A stretch of 64,000 bases of DNA from Chitinivibrionales bacterium (lineage in GTDB: Bacteria > Fibrobacterota > Chitinivibrionia > Chitinivibrionales > JANQEN01): contig JANQEN010000142.1 of the NCBI GenBank assembly GCA_028278335.1, forward strand, positions 31,581 to 95,580, written 5' to 3'. The notes under the pieces were generated by a model that worked only from the letters and a program-made list of their open reading frames with translations, had not been told where the DNA came from and ran no database searches. This document shows positions 18,033-27,133 of the stretch, in pieces; the first letter of the stretch is position 1, and every line of letters starts with the position of its first letter. The position numbers and the translations under genes were made by a program.

Positions 18033-19184
18033 TTATTTAGCAAGAGATGACCAAGGGTGATAGTGGATATCATGGATTGAAAACTCTTTTTTTCCTGTAT
18101 ATATAATCTGTGGCGATCTAAATGAATTAGGGAATAATGTTTTAAAAAATGAGAGAGAGCGGGTAAAATCAGTTGATGCAGTTTGGGATGATTTAATCTC
18201 AATGGGAGTTAGGATTCCAGCATTATCCAGGACAAGATCTACTTCATTTCCTCTAACATCTCTAAAGAAAAAGCAGTTTGAAGGTTTGCCCACATTGAAA
18301 CGTTGCTTTATGAATTCAAGTATGACAAGGTTTTCAAAGAGATTTCCTTTACATGGGTGCGAAAAAAGCTGCTCCTCAGATTCAATATTAAGCAGAAAGG
18401 AAGCTAAGCCAGTGTCATAGAAATAAAGCTTTGGAGTTTTTATCAATCTTTTTCCTATATTGGAAAAATAGGGTGGTAAAAGGAATATTATGAAGCTGGC
18501 TTCGAGAATTGATATCCATTTTTTAATTGTTGGCTGAGAAACGCCAAGGTCATTGGCAATACTGTTATAATTGAGCAATTGCCCAATTCTTCCTGCAATA
18601 AGGCGCACAAATCGTTCAAAGAGTAAAAGATTATCGATTTGGCTTAACTGCCGTAGGTCCCGTTCTACATAAGTTTGGAAATAATTTGAGTAGTATTGGA
18701 ATGGTTCAATACTATGAGTATGTAATCGAGGATAAAATCCCTTTAATATGATATCTTCAGCATTATTATATGTTTTATAAGAGAATAACTCCTGTAAGCT
18801 TAAGGGTAATAATTTTGCTATCGCAGTTCTTCCAGCCAGGGATTGAGAAATTGATTGGGATATTTCAAGTTGTTGACTCCCAGTGAGGACAAACATGCCA
18901 GAAATATTCGATTCATCCACTATACCTTGAATGTATGAAGGAAGTTGGGGAGTTCTTTGAATTTCGTCTAATATTGCTCCCTTTGGATATTTATTTAAAA
19001 AGCCTAATGGGTCATCAATGGCAAATTGACGTTCGTTGGGAAGTTCTAAATTCACATATTTTTTGTCTGGAAAAACTGATTTTGCTAGGGTTGTTTTACC
19101 TGATTGCCGTGGTCCTGTTATGGTTATAACTGGATATTGACTGGCTGATTTAGTCAACAATGGTTCTAATTGTCTGTTTATCAT
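18033..19184 (-). CDS. AAA_14 ATPase with DUF4143 C-terminal domain
   Basis: 383 residues. Walker A is GPRQSGKT (residues 24-31) and Walker B is AILDE (70-74), typical of the AAA_14 family. The C-terminal ~180 residues match DUF4143, with an ENLV...VDLVLDN...EIKS pattern of restriction-endonuclease-like folds. These proteins are common accessory genes of unclear role. A good promoter sits so close to the ATG that the mRNA should be leaderless, and an inverted repeat covers the -35 box. The gene looks monocistronic and may be a mobile addition between the surface-protein operons. Confidence 0.85.
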   Translation of the reverse strand: MINRQLEPLLTKSASQYPVITITGPRQSGKTTLAKSVFPDKKYVNLELPNERQFAIDDPLGFLNKYPKGAILDEIQRTPQLPSYIQGIVDESNISGMFVLTGSQQLEISQSISQSLAGRTAIAKLLPLSLQELFSYKTYNNAEDIILKGFYPRLHTHSIEPFQYYSNYFQTYVERDLRQLSQIDNLLLFERFVRLIAGRIGQLLNYNSIANDLGVSQPTIKKWISILEASFIIFLLPPYFSNIGKRLIKTPKLYFYDTGLASFLLNIESEEQLFSHPCKGNLFENLVILEFIKQRFNVGKPSNCFFFRDVRGNEVDLVLDNAGILTPIEIKSSQTASTDFTRSLSFFKTLFPNSFRSPQIIYTGKKEFSIHDIHYHPWSSLAK

Positions 19185-19190
19185 ATAATT

Positions 19191-19219
19191 AATATATCAT
19201 CCGTATAATTCAAAGTCAA
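19191..19219 (-). promoter_or_regulatory. sigma70-type promoter of the AAA_14 gene
   Basis: On the minus strand, TTGACT (19214-19219), a 17-nt spacer and TATATT (19191-19196). The ATG begins 6 nt after the -10 box, so transcription should start at or next to the start codon. Confidence 0.65.
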
Positions 19220-19235
19220 ACTTTGAATTGTACGG
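19201..19235. promoter_or_regulatory. inverted repeat over the AAA_14 promoter (candidate operator)
   Basis: CCGTATAATTCAAAG and CTTTGAATTGTACGG are a 15-nt inverted repeat with one mismatch around a 5-nt centre. It overlaps the -35 box, where a repressor would act. It could equally be a hairpin of a read-through transcript. Confidence 0.5.
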
Positions 19236-19250
19236 ATAGGGCAATTGAAT

Positions 19251-19283
19251 AAAAAAATGGGAGGCTAGTTAAAGCTTCCCATT
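19251..19283 (-). terminator. terminator of the DUF362 gene at 19307
   Basis: On the minus strand, AATGGGAAGCT and AGCCTCCCATT pair (one G-T) around TTAACT and are followed by a T-run. It lies about 25 nt past the stop codon. Confidence 0.8.
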
Positions 19284-19306
19284 CATAGTATTACAAATTG
19301 TCTTTA

Positions 19307-20758
19307 CTAGTTTTTCAATACCAATTTGCTAGCATAGGAGTTCTTTTGGCCCTTCAGTGTAACCACATAGGTGCCTAAGGGAACTCGTTTTCCACTACTG
19401 TTTTTACTGTCCCAGGTTATGCTGTTTCTTTTACTGTTAAGAGAAAAATTAGAAATTGATCGGACAAGTGTTCCCTTGACATTATAAATGTTAATCTCAG
19501 AAATCTTTTCGCCATTCTTTAAAGAGATTCCAGTGCCAAAACGAATTTTTCCATTTCTGCTGGTAAAAAATGAAACCTCTTTTGTGCGTCCTACCTTCTG
19601 GGTGTATGTTATGGGCGTGGGTGTCCAGTCATCCACATTGAGCCATCCTCGACCCTCCTCATCAGGAGCTGGAGAGGGGTTGGCCACTAATTTTTCAACA
19701 AGGGCTGAAGTATAACTACTGTCGTACTTCGTAAGATAGGTTACAAAGGTTGATCGGGTCCCACCATAATTATAGGTTTCCCGACGAAGCTTGATAGCTG
19801 TAAAACAGTCTACTGCCGAGCAAGAGGTGCCCATAACTATGGTGCAGGGAGCTTTATCTGGAGCGCGGGTTGGACCATTTTTCGCTGTCCATAAGCAGTC
19901 GATGATTGCAAGCTGTTGCTTGGGTGGTACTGATCCTTGAACCGGACTTCCAAGAACCGCCTTGGAGTTATGAATGTTAATCATTTTATCCACACCCCTT
20001 GATCCAGAAACATGGCCACCGACAGTTCCGAGATGGTTTTTCAAGCATAGGGTTGCACCCCCAAGTTGTGCATGGCCTTTGCAGGAGGCGATATTTATAA
20101 GTATGTCAGCGGTAATCGCAACTTCCGGTACTTCTTTCCACATGGGTGTGGGATAGGTCCTTGTTTTTGGACCTAAGAACTTAATGCCATCGACCATTTG
20201 ACTTCTGGGATAAAGCCGCGAAGGATTAACACTAAATCCATTGGTGTCGTAAATTGTCATGTTGGAGCCCTTGGCACCTAGATCGATCAATGCTTCACAA
20301 ACGGAATTAATAATAGCGTAGACTGCGTGTGGGTAGTTTTGACCATCTGAGCTGCCAGCAGCACAATTCGGCTTAATGGCTATCTTTAAATCACCCCAAT
20401 CTTTCGCTGCAGGTTTTTGAAATATCGTTCCCCAAGCTGCTTTAGGATCGGGATTATTAGCCAAGGCACAGGCCATTTTATTCATATTGGCCTTTACTTT
20501 AGCGGCGTTCACTTTTCCATTGGCTGAAGAGAACTTTCCAAAGGAGGTGCTGGTACCATTTGCCAACATCTCAGTATCTTTAACGTAGACAACCCGTAGG
20601 TTATTTATCTTGGGGTTGATCTCTATGCCCCGTTTCTGTTGGGTCGATTCCTTGGAAAATGCCGGACTTAAAAGACTCTCTGCTGCAACTATTCCAGCAC
20701 TACCTATGAAGGTTTTTTTTAGAAAGTCACGTCTGTTTTCACTGCTCTTTTTAGCCAT
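19307..20758 (-). CDS. Tat-exported DUF362 protein with C-terminal sorting domain
   Basis: 483 residues. ENRRDFLKKTFIGSAG is a Tat signal. The DUF362 core has the family block around residues 215-240 (LINIASCKGHAQLGG, LKNHLGTVGG). The last ~85 residues are a FlgD/Por-type tail: EINIYNVKGTLVRSI, ITWDSKNSSGKRVPLGTYVV, ending in KLVLKN. As at 9276, Tat leader and T9SS-type tail occur on one protein. It lies 31 nt downstream of a DUF6599-like lipoprotein gene and has its own terminator, so the two form an operon. Confidence 0.82.
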   Translation of the reverse strand: MAKKSSENRRDFLKKTFIGSAGIVAAESLLSPAFSKESTQQKRGIEINPKINNLRVVYVKDTEMLANGTSTSFGKFSSANGKVNAAKVKANMNKMACALANNPDPKAAWGTIFQKPAAKDWGDLKIAIKPNCAAGSSDGQNYPHAVYAIINSVCEALIDLGAKGSNMTIYDTNGFSVNPSRLYPRSQMVDGIKFLGPKTRTYPTPMWKEVPEVAITADILINIASCKGHAQLGGATLCLKNHLGTVGGHVSGSRGVDKMINIHNSKAVLGSPVQGSVPPKQQLAIIDCLWTAKNGPTRAPDKAPCTIVMGTSCSAVDCFTAIKLRRETYNYGGTRSTFVTYLTKYDSSYTSALVEKLVANPSPAPDEEGRGWLNVDDWTPTPITYTQKVGRTKEVSFFTSRNGKIRFGTGISLKNGEKISEINIYNVKGTLVRSISNFSLNSKRNSITWDSKNSSGKRVPLGTYVVTLKGQKNSYASKLVLKN

Positions 20759-20789
20759 AGGTTACCTCCCTTTGGACATATATACTTTA

Positions 20790-21362
20790 TTATTTGGTTT
20801 TAATTTTCGATTCAAAAACTTTGATAAACTTTACAGATTCGGTGATAACCACATCCTTAAAGTTTCCAAAGTTGTTGCATTTTAATTCAAAGTAAAATTT
20901 GTCAATATGCGTAAAAATTGTTATTTCACCGCCTATTTCATTGAAGCTACCCAAGGCAACCCCTGGGTCATAGGAAGGGACAACAATAGAATCAACTATA
21001 ACATCTTTGGTAATGGTATTGAATATTGCCTGTGCTTTATTTTGGGTACTAAAATCTTCCATATCTACAGTAAGCTCGAAGGTCTCTGAGTTGTGGCTAA
21101 AATTGAACACCTGCCTAATACCTTCGACCAGCCCACCGTCAATATAGGGAGTTACCCCACCATCAATAAGATTGAACATGTTGGTTGGGTCGAATTCAAT
21201 ATAGCTTCCTTGCATTTCAGTCCATCCAGAAACCTCATTGGATAGGCGAAGCTCTTTCACTTTAATTGAACCACCAGATGGGTCGGGGTTTGAGCCGCCT
21301 TCATCACAGTGAAACAAAGAGAGAGAAACAATTAATGTTGTTATAAGAACCGGTATCTTCAT
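20790..21362 (-). CDS. DUF6599-like lipoprotein
   Basis: 190 residues with a lipobox at LSLFHC (residue 19). The diagnostic stretch MFNLIDGGVTPYIDGGLVEG parallels those in the proteins at 11331 and 12129. It is the first gene of a two-gene operon with the DUF362 protein at 19307. Function unknown; the repeated pairing with DUF362 is the main clue. Confidence 0.65.
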   Translation of the reverse strand: MKIPVLITTLIVSLSLFHCDEGGSNPDPSGGSIKVKELRLSNEVSGWTEMQGSYIEFDPTNMFNLIDGGVTPYIDGGLVEGIRQVFNFSHNSETFELTVDMEDFSTQNKAQAIFNTITKDVIVDSIVVPSYDPGVALGSFNEIGGEITIFTHIDKFYFELKCNNFGNFKDVVITESVKFIKVFESKIKTK

Positions 21363-21603
21363 ATAGGATTTAACCCCCCATGGTATAAAAGATTACATAG
21401 TACGCCCGTTACTGTATTAATATAACCAATTTTAATAATAAATATAAGGAAATAATGAAATAGTGTACGCTCAGTACAAGGTTAGGACACACTAAAATAA
21501 GGGGACTATAAAGTAAATTCTTTTAAGTTGGCCGATTCAATACCCCAGAAAACTACTAAACCCAGATTATACTCCTACTCAAATTCCTATTGCATAGCCT
21601 GGA

Positions 21604-22878
21604 CTAAAGGCCATCCCAACTTCTGATCAATTTTCCAATACGATTCCATCGTATCTTATTATGAAGGGCAAAGATAGGTGACCGGCGAGTCTTGCCAACA
21701 TATAGATCACCCTGCTCATCCCAATACCACTTAACGATATTGTTGTCCGGTAGATTATTGAGATATCTTTTGAGAGCATCCTTATCATCCTTGAGGTTGA
21801 TAGGATCTTTTGTTCCAGGGTGATACTTTTTATAAGGGTAGTACACTTTCTCTTCCCGAGAACTAAACTCTTCATAATAATCAGCCCAGGAAAAGTAAAT
21901 AATAAAAGCTTTGGCTTTTAGAAAATTTTTATTGAGAAACCCCCAATACCGAGAATCCAATGAGTTGTCTCGGTTGTCTCCCATCATAAAATAGTTGTCC
22001 TTTTTAACAATATAGCGATCTACTTTTTTACCATCTAAATAGATCTCTTTTTTAATCTCAATTGTAGGAGGAGTAATAACTGAGTCTTGTATTGATACAT
22101 CAGTATCAAGGCTATTTTGATAGGATGCAGCAAGATTTTTTTTCAACATTGTGAGATTGTAGTCAAGGACTTGCCAGTTGTCAAAAAACTGGACTGATCG
22201 GTCGTCAAGGTCTTGGTAATGCTCGCCATTTACATAGATAGAAAACTTAAAAAGCGTTCTCTCTTTATCAAATTTATACGGGATCAGACGATTAAGAATG
22301 GGGGTGTTTTGAACACGGGCACCAAGGTTAAGTTCTGGATTTTCTTGATGGATAAGATGTTTATAAAAGAGAAATTCACGAATCGGTGCGGTGGTGGGGT
22401 GAAGCGTATCTCCTTTGGCAGGGATGCGAAGCTTTTTAAAATCCTGCACCCCTCTTTGAAGAAGGCCCAATTTTGAATACTTACCCGCCGGGGGAAGCTT
22501 TAATAATTTTCCGTCTAGATAAACCTCTTGCTGTTTAATCTCAATCGTTTGTCCTGGCCCTGCAACACAGCGTTTGATATAATCTTTATTATCTTTCCCA
22601 GGATATTTAAAAATTAAAACATCACCGGCTTTGGGTTTTAAAACACCCGGCAACTTTGTATAGGAAAAGGGAAGCACCGGTGCACCATAAATAAATTTTA
22701 ACCCTAATAAAAAATCACCGGCCAGGAGGCTATTCTCCATGGAGCCTGTGGGGATTTTAAAAGCTTGGATAATATAGACAATAAAGACAAAGGCCATAAG
22801 AAAGGCCGAGACCATTTCCTTAGAGAAGTTTAGAATTCCAGCCTTTTCACTGCGTCTTGCATCACTTTTTTTACTCAA
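21604..22878 (-). CDS. lepB: signal peptidase I
   Basis: 424 residues, larger than typical. It cleaves signal peptides of Sec and Tat substrates at the periplasmic face. One N-terminal membrane helix (residues ~22-40) precedes the catalytic Ser46 in IPTGSMENSL. The general base Lys102 is in DYIKRCVAGPG, and the C-terminal box GDNRDNSLDSRYWG is intact. An insertion of roughly 150 residues separates the Lys box from that box. It follows panB and the phosphatase gene on the same strand, 111 nt apart. Given how many exported proteins the window encodes, a housekeeping role is likely. Confidence 0.93.
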   Translation of the reverse strand: MSKKSDARRSEKAGILNFSKEMVSAFLMAFVFIVYIIQAFKIPTGSMENSLLAGDFLLGLKFIYGAPVLPFSYTKLPGVLKPKAGDVLIFKYPGKDNKDYIKRCVAGPGQTIEIKQQEVYLDGKLLKLPPAGKYSKLGLLQRGVQDFKKLRIPAKGDTLHPTTAPIREFLFYKHLIHQENPELNLGARVQNTPILNRLIPYKFDKERTLFKFSIYVNGEHYQDLDDRSVQFFDNWQVLDYNLTMLKKNLAASYQNSLDTDVSIQDSVITPPTIEIKKEIYLDGKKVDRYIVKKDNYFMMGDNRDNSLDSRYWGFLNKNFLKAKAFIIYFSWADYYEEFSSREEKVYYPYKKYHPGTKDPINLKDDKDALKRYLNNLPDNNIVKWYWDEQGDLYVGKTRRSPIFALHNKIRWNRIGKLIRSWDGL

Positions 22879-22989
22879 TCAATGCCTCCATACTCTATTT
22901 GAGCATACATCTTTTTCTACTTTTGGACAACAAGAGTCTCTAAAATACGTTTTGGAAAAGAAGATATTGTTGAAAATGTGCGGGTAGGC

Positions 22990-23778
22990 TTAAAGATTAA
23001 ACTGATCAATAATAGCTTGATGTACATGGCCATTTGAGATAAGGAATGTCTCGTTATAAACGGTTGAATTATTTTGGAGGTCTGAGTATGAACCCCCTGC
23101 TTCAGAAATAATACAAGCTGCCGCTGATCGATCCCAGGGCTTATCAATGAGGCTGATACAGAGATCCAATTTTCCCGAGGCCACGCACATGTATGAATAG
23201 GCATCCATAAAGCCGTAGGAATAATCCCATGATCTCTGTGATTGCAATAATTGTGTGCCTAAAGGATTGTCCCAACATTCAATGAGTCCCAAGCTGGTTC
23301 CTGTTGCCTGTGCAGGAGTGTTGACCGATGAGACTGCAATCTTTTTTCCATTACAAAAAGCACCGGATCCTTTGGCGGCATAGTAGGTTTCTTTAAGTGC
23401 TGGAATGTGCACCACTCCAAGGATTGGGATGTTATTTTCTTCCAAGCTTATGAGTACGCTATAGGTGGGGATGCCACGAATATAGGGACGGGTCCCATCC
23501 AAGGGATCTACTATCCATGTACGTCCGGTTGATCCAATAATTGACTCGCTTTCTTCACCAAAAAAACCATCTTCAGGAAAAGCCTCAAGCAATCCTTTTT
23601 TAATAAGAGCGTCACACTGCTTGTCAACCTCTGTGACTGGAGACTGATCCTCTTTTATTTCGATATTCTTGAGGTTGCTTTGCAAGGCAATCTGAATATC
23701 TCCGGCTTTTTGGGCCAAGGATAGCGCCAATGAAAGCTCTTGCTTTAAGGAACACTTATCAGGAATGTTTTTTTTCAT
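22990..23778 (-). CDS. inositol-monophosphatase-family phosphatase (possibly histidinol-phosphatase)
   Basis: 262 residues. The metal-binding motifs of the FIG superfamily are present: EE at 75-76, WIVDPLDGTRPY (Asp91, Asp94) and WDRSAAACIISEAGG near the C-terminus. The DPLDGTRPYIRG form resembles HisN-type histidinol-phosphatases as well as inositol-1-phosphatases, so the substrate is open. Its first 20 nt overlap the 3' end of panB, indicating translational coupling. Confidence 0.85.
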   Translation of the reverse strand: MKKNIPDKCSLKQELSLALSLAQKAGDIQIALQSNLKNIEIKEDQSPVTEVDKQCDALIKKGLLEAFPEDGFFGEESESIIGSTGRTWIVDPLDGTRPYIRGIPTYSVLISLEENNIPILGVVHIPALKETYYAAKGSGAFCNGKKIAVSSVNTPAQATGTSLGLIECWDNPLGTQLLQSQRSWDYSYGFMDAYSYMCVASGKLDLCISLIDKPWDRSAAACIISEAGGSYSDLQNNSTVYNETFLISNGHVHQAIIDQFNL

Positions 23779-24598
23779 GGATCAATTTTTGTATATGTTC
23801 AATGACGTCATCAGGGAGTGAAGCAATATGGTTTTCAGTTGGAAAGTAACCATTTTGTGTATCCTTAATATAGGAGCTTACAGCATCTTTATAGGTGGCT
23901 GCAACCTGGGCATACTTTTTTGCGTGGCGAAAATCCTTTTCCGTTATGCCCAGTATGTCAAGTATAACCTGGACCTGGCCATCACAGTAACGTCCGGCCC
24001 CAATACCTACAGTGGGAATGGATAGCTCCTCGGTAAAGGCCTTGGCAAGTCGCTCCGGTATTAGTTCAAGGACAATCATAAAGGCGCCTGCCTTCTCGCA
24101 CTGTTTTGACAATTGTAAAAGCTCAGTTGCCCGCTGAATGTCTTTGCCCTGTACTCCCACCTTTAAGCCCGGTGTTTGTGGCGTATAGCCGATGTGGGCG
24201 CACACAGGAATTCCTTCGGAGACGACCGTTGAAATTTTTTCAATGGCGCACTTCTCCGATTCGATTTTTACTCCATCGGCACCGGCGTCGGCCAGGAGTT
24301 TGGCGTTTTCCAGCGTGTCTTTACTGGTGCGACAGGCTTTAAAGGGCATGTCACAGAGTACAAAAGATTTTTTTGTGCCCCGTACCACAGACTTTAAATG
24401 GTGAATCATATCCTGGATTGTTACCTGAGATACATCATCATAGCCAAGAATATTTGTGCCGACGCTATCACCGACCAGCTGTACATCGACATTACACTCG
24501 TCTAAAAGACAGGCTGTGGGATAATCATAGCTGGTAAGCATGGTAATCTTAGGGCCACTCTTTTTTCGCGCCCCCAGCGCGTCTTTGGTTATTTTCAT
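23759..24598 (-). CDS. panB: 3-methyl-2-oxobutanoate hydroxymethyltransferase
   Basis: About 279 residues from MKITKDALG, chosen because GGAGTG sits 7 nt upstream; the frame extends to 24634. PanB adds a hydroxymethyl group from methylene-THF to alpha-ketoisovalerate, the first committed step of pantothenate synthesis. Conserved segments include MLTSYDYPTA, LVGDSVGTNILGYDD, GVKIES and CAHIGYTPQ. Length fits the family. panC and panD are not in the window. It leads a likely operon with the phosphatase gene and lepB. Confidence 0.93.
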   Translation of the reverse strand: MKITKDALGARKKSGPKITMLTSYDYPTACLLDECNVDVQLVGDSVGTNILGYDDVSQVTIQDMIHHLKSVVRGTKKSFVLCDMPFKACRTSKDTLENAKLLADAGADGVKIESEKCAIEKISTVVSEGIPVCAHIGYTPQTPGLKVGVQGKDIQRATELLQLSKQCEKAGAFMIVLELIPERLAKAFTEELSIPTVGIGAGRYCDGQVQVILDILGITEKDFRHAKKYAQVAATYKDAVSSYIKDTQNGYFPTENHIASLPDDVIEHIQKLIHEKKHS

Positions 24599-24775
24599 TA
24601 TATTCACTCCGGTATTTCTATCCTGCGTGGGCATAAAAATACATATTACTTAAATTGCCGGTATAACATTTTTCAATAAATCATCACCAAGATAAATAAA
24701 GTCTTGCATTTAAAATTGGATAAGTAGATTTTTATAGATGAGTAAATCACAAATAATAATTCTAAGGAGGAACAG

Positions 24776-25213
24776 ATGGCTGGAGTCAACAAAGTTATTC
24801 TTATTGGAAATTTAGGAAAAGATCCGGAACTTCGCAGAACACAGAGTGGATCATCGGTCGTCTCCTTTTCATTGGCCACAACTGAACGATGGACCGATAA
24901 AAATGGAGCAAAACAGGATAAAACCGAGTGGCACAATATCGTTGCCTGGGGAAAGTTGGCAGATCTTGCAAACCAATATCTTAAAAAGGGACGTTCAGCC
25001 TACATCGAAGGGAGAATAACCACAAACTCCTGGGATGATAAGGATGGCAACAAACGGTATCGTACAGAAATCGTCGCAAACCAGATCCAGTTTTTAGGGA
25101 GCCCCGGTGCCTCTTCAAATGGTGGCGGTAACTATGAACCAGCACAAAACAGTAGTGCACCTTCAATGGTCCCAGAGCCAGAACCCATTGTAGAGGACGA
25201 TCTACCCTTTTAA
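24776..25213 (+). CDS. ssb: single-stranded DNA-binding protein
   Basis: 145 residues behind a textbook AAGGAGG site. The OB fold occupies residues 1-108 ([38 protein letters not shown]). A Gly/Ser/Pro-rich linker leads to the acidic tip EDDLPF that binds partner proteins of replication and repair. Apparently monocistronic. Confidence 0.95.
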   Translation: MAGVNKVILIGNLGKDPELRRTQSGSSVVSFSLATTERWTDKNGAKQDKTEWHNIVAWGKLADLANQYLKKGRSAYIEGRITTNSWDDKDGNKRYRTEIVANQIQFLGSPGASSNGGGNYEPAQNSSAPSMVPEPEPIVEDDLPF

Positions 25214-25415
25214 GCAATTTCAAGGCATTGCATTGCAGGATGTTTGCTGCATAAATCTCGGAAGTTTATTGATGAAATAGCAGTTGATTGTTTGCTGGTA
25301 TTGGCTTTTTATAATTGATATTTGCAATTGTTCGATGGAGCTTTTATATTATTATAGCTATTCTATAGTAATGTAAGTTAAGCAAAAGTATATCAATTAA
25401 AATCGAGGTTCTTGA

Positions 25416-26072
25416 ATGACTATTGAAATTCTACTGGTCGGTATTATGGTTGGCATTACCCTTCTTGGGTATATGATTGCTATAAACTCTCAGGGTGCTA
25501 CAAAGCTTTCTATCTCCTATCTTATCGCCACTGTTATTTTGGCAATGACCGTGTGGGCTATAGTACAGCTCTCCAATTCATGGCGAGAAAATATTCAACA
25601 GCAAAAATACCAGCAGTTGGAGCAGGAGAAGCGACTTGCTGAAGAGCGAGTCCGCTCTCAGGAGCAGAAGATGCTCAATAGTAAAAAGATGATTGATGCG
25701 GCAAATAGAATAAACGAAGTGATCAGCCAAGGCACTGGTTATGCATCTAATATGATGAATGTTGATCTTCGTGATTTTTCAGTTGAGTTAGATGTCTTAG
25801 TTGGTCGTGCCAATGGTATGAAAAATGAGATTAAAAACTTGGTGAAGAAATACGATGGTTTGAATACCGAGAGTTCACTCTTTCCAGCAACGACTCCCAC
25901 ATTAAACGAGGCTCTTAAAAATCTCGAAAATGCAGCCAAATATTATTGGCTCTATTTTAGAGCTGAAGATTCGGTGCAGGAGGAGTTGCGCGAGAGAATG
26001 ATGCGGCAAAAAGCCCGTGAAGCCTATGATCTTTTTAAGAAAGCGAGCTCTGCCATAGCCTCATCACTATAA
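25416..26072 (+). CDS. hypothetical membrane protein with coiled coil
   Basis: 218 residues. Two hydrophobic helices (about 3-22 and 31-52) are followed by a Gln/Glu-rich coiled coil (about 58-95) and a helical remainder. No family recognised. The layout suggests a membrane-anchored structural or envelope protein. It stands alone between ssb and the yceD operon. Confidence 0.6.
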   Translation: MTIEILLVGIMVGITLLGYMIAINSQGATKLSISYLIATVILAMTVWAIVQLSNSWRENIQQQKYQQLEQEKRLAEERVRSQEQKMLNSKKMIDAANRINEVISQGTGYASNMMNVDLRDFSVELDVLVGRANGMKNEIKNLVKKYDGLNTESSLFPATTPTLNEALKNLENAAKYYWLYFRAEDSVQEELRERMMRQKAREAYDLFKKASSAIASSL

Positions 26073-26429
26073 AATCAATAAAGTGATGATATGCTCCTAT
26101 CGCGATCCTCATTGAAATGATTGGGTGCTTTCAACTAGTGCAAAAATGTGATATGAGAAAGATTGCCTTTCATCTATGATGAATTTAACGGGCTAAAGAA
26201 CATTTTTTAGTAATTTTCAAGCACAGAAATTATTTTACACCGATGTTATTTTGATGGTTTGTGCTTGATTCTTTTATATTAGGGGTATTATTTTATTGCC
26301 CCATATTGTGTTGTACACCACAATAGGACATTATAGGTGTAATCCTGGTTTTCTCAGAATGGCAAAACCAGATGATTTTGTTTGAGAAAATAAACCTGAG
26401 CAATCAGGTAGATATATCAAAGGCATACC
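26073..26429. other. upstream region of the yceD-fab operon
   Basis: No gene seen. It contains a 22-bp near-palindrome at 26304 and a hairpin CTGGTTTT/AAAACCAG at 26345-26371, about 60 nt before the yceD start. A promoter is expected here, but no box is convincing. Confidence 0.5.
26304..26325. promoter_or_regulatory. 22-bp near-perfect palindrome ahead of the fatty-acid operon (candidate operator)
   Basis: The half-site TATTGTG is mirrored as CACAATA around TTGTACAC; 20 of 22 positions are symmetric. It lies about 105 nt before the first gene of the yceD-rpmF-plsX-fab cluster. Regulators of fatty-acid synthesis such as FapR bind palindromes in this position in other bacteria, but the sequence here matches no known site that I can name. 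Confidence 0.45.
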
Positions 26430-26924
26430 ATGCTCATAGCAGTAAAGGATATAGTAACCGAGGATCAGGTTACCCTAGAGCAGGAAGTAACCATGACCGA
26501 GGAGCAGATCAGGGATGGTCATTTTGCCGGACCTCTACACTGCAATGCTGCTATAACACGGATCAATAATCAATTTTATGCAAAGGTCAGCTATAAGGGC
26601 GCCATTGCTGGAACCTGTTCTCGTTGCCTTGATGATATAACATTACCCCTAAAGGGTAGTGTGGAAGTGACAATAAAGGATGAGGCCCAAATCAAGGAGC
26701 CTCAACAGGAAGTGGACTCTTCGGAGTACTACTTTGTTGACGCAACTAGCATTGTTGATATACGGCAATCACTCTATGAGGACGTGATGATCAATATGCC
26801 CATTAAACCCCTCTGTAAAGAGGAGTGCCCGGGGATTGTTGAATATAAAAATGAAGAGCCACCAGAGGAGGATCAAAAAGCTGTTGATCCCCGCTGGGAG
26901 GCATTGAAGAAACTGAAAAAATAA
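26430..26924 (+). CDS. yceD: YceD/DUF177 family protein
   Basis: 164 residues. DUF177 proteins are linked to 23S rRNA maturation. The motif AGTCSRCLDDITLPL (Cys-x2-Cys) is the family signature, with a second pair in LCKEECPG. Placement immediately before rpmF and plsX is conserved across bacteria and supports the call. It opens the fatty-acid operon. Confidence 0.88.
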   Translation: MLIAVKDIVTEDQVTLEQEVTMTEEQIRDGHFAGPLHCNAAITRINNQFYAKVSYKGAIAGTCSRCLDDITLPLKGSVEVTIKDEAQIKEPQQEVDSSEYYFVDATSIVDIRQSLYEDVMINMPIKPLCKEECPGIVEYKNEEPPEEDQKAVDPRWEALKKLKK

Positions 26925-26951
26925 TCTTTTTACCTTTTTTTGGAGTAAATT

Positions 26952-27131
26952 ATGGCAGTACCAAAGAGGAGAATCTCGAAAACACGACGCGACAAACGGC
27001 GTTCACACCTGGCTATTGGCGCAAAGAAACCAACGCTCTGTTCGCACTGCAAACAGCCCAAGGTAGCCCATCGTGTATGCCAAAATTGCGGATATTACGC
27101 CGGTGTTGAAGTAGTTCAGCCGGAAGATTAA
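26952..27131 (+). CDS. rpmF: 50S ribosomal protein L32
   Basis: 59 residues beginning MAVPKRRISKTRRDKRRSH, the typical L32 start. A zinc-ribbon follows: CSHCKQPKVAHRVCQNCGYY, with all four Cys. Its position between yceD and plsX is the standard one. Confidence 0.97.
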   Translation: MAVPKRRISKTRRDKRRSHLAIGAKKPTLCSHCKQPKVAHRVCQNCGYYAGVEVVQPED

Positions 27132-27133
27132 CA

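Noticed and set aside
17927..18202. Small minus-strand frame after the AAA_14 gene
   Set aside because: Overlaps the ATPase gene in another frame, low-complexity Leu/His content and no start signal.
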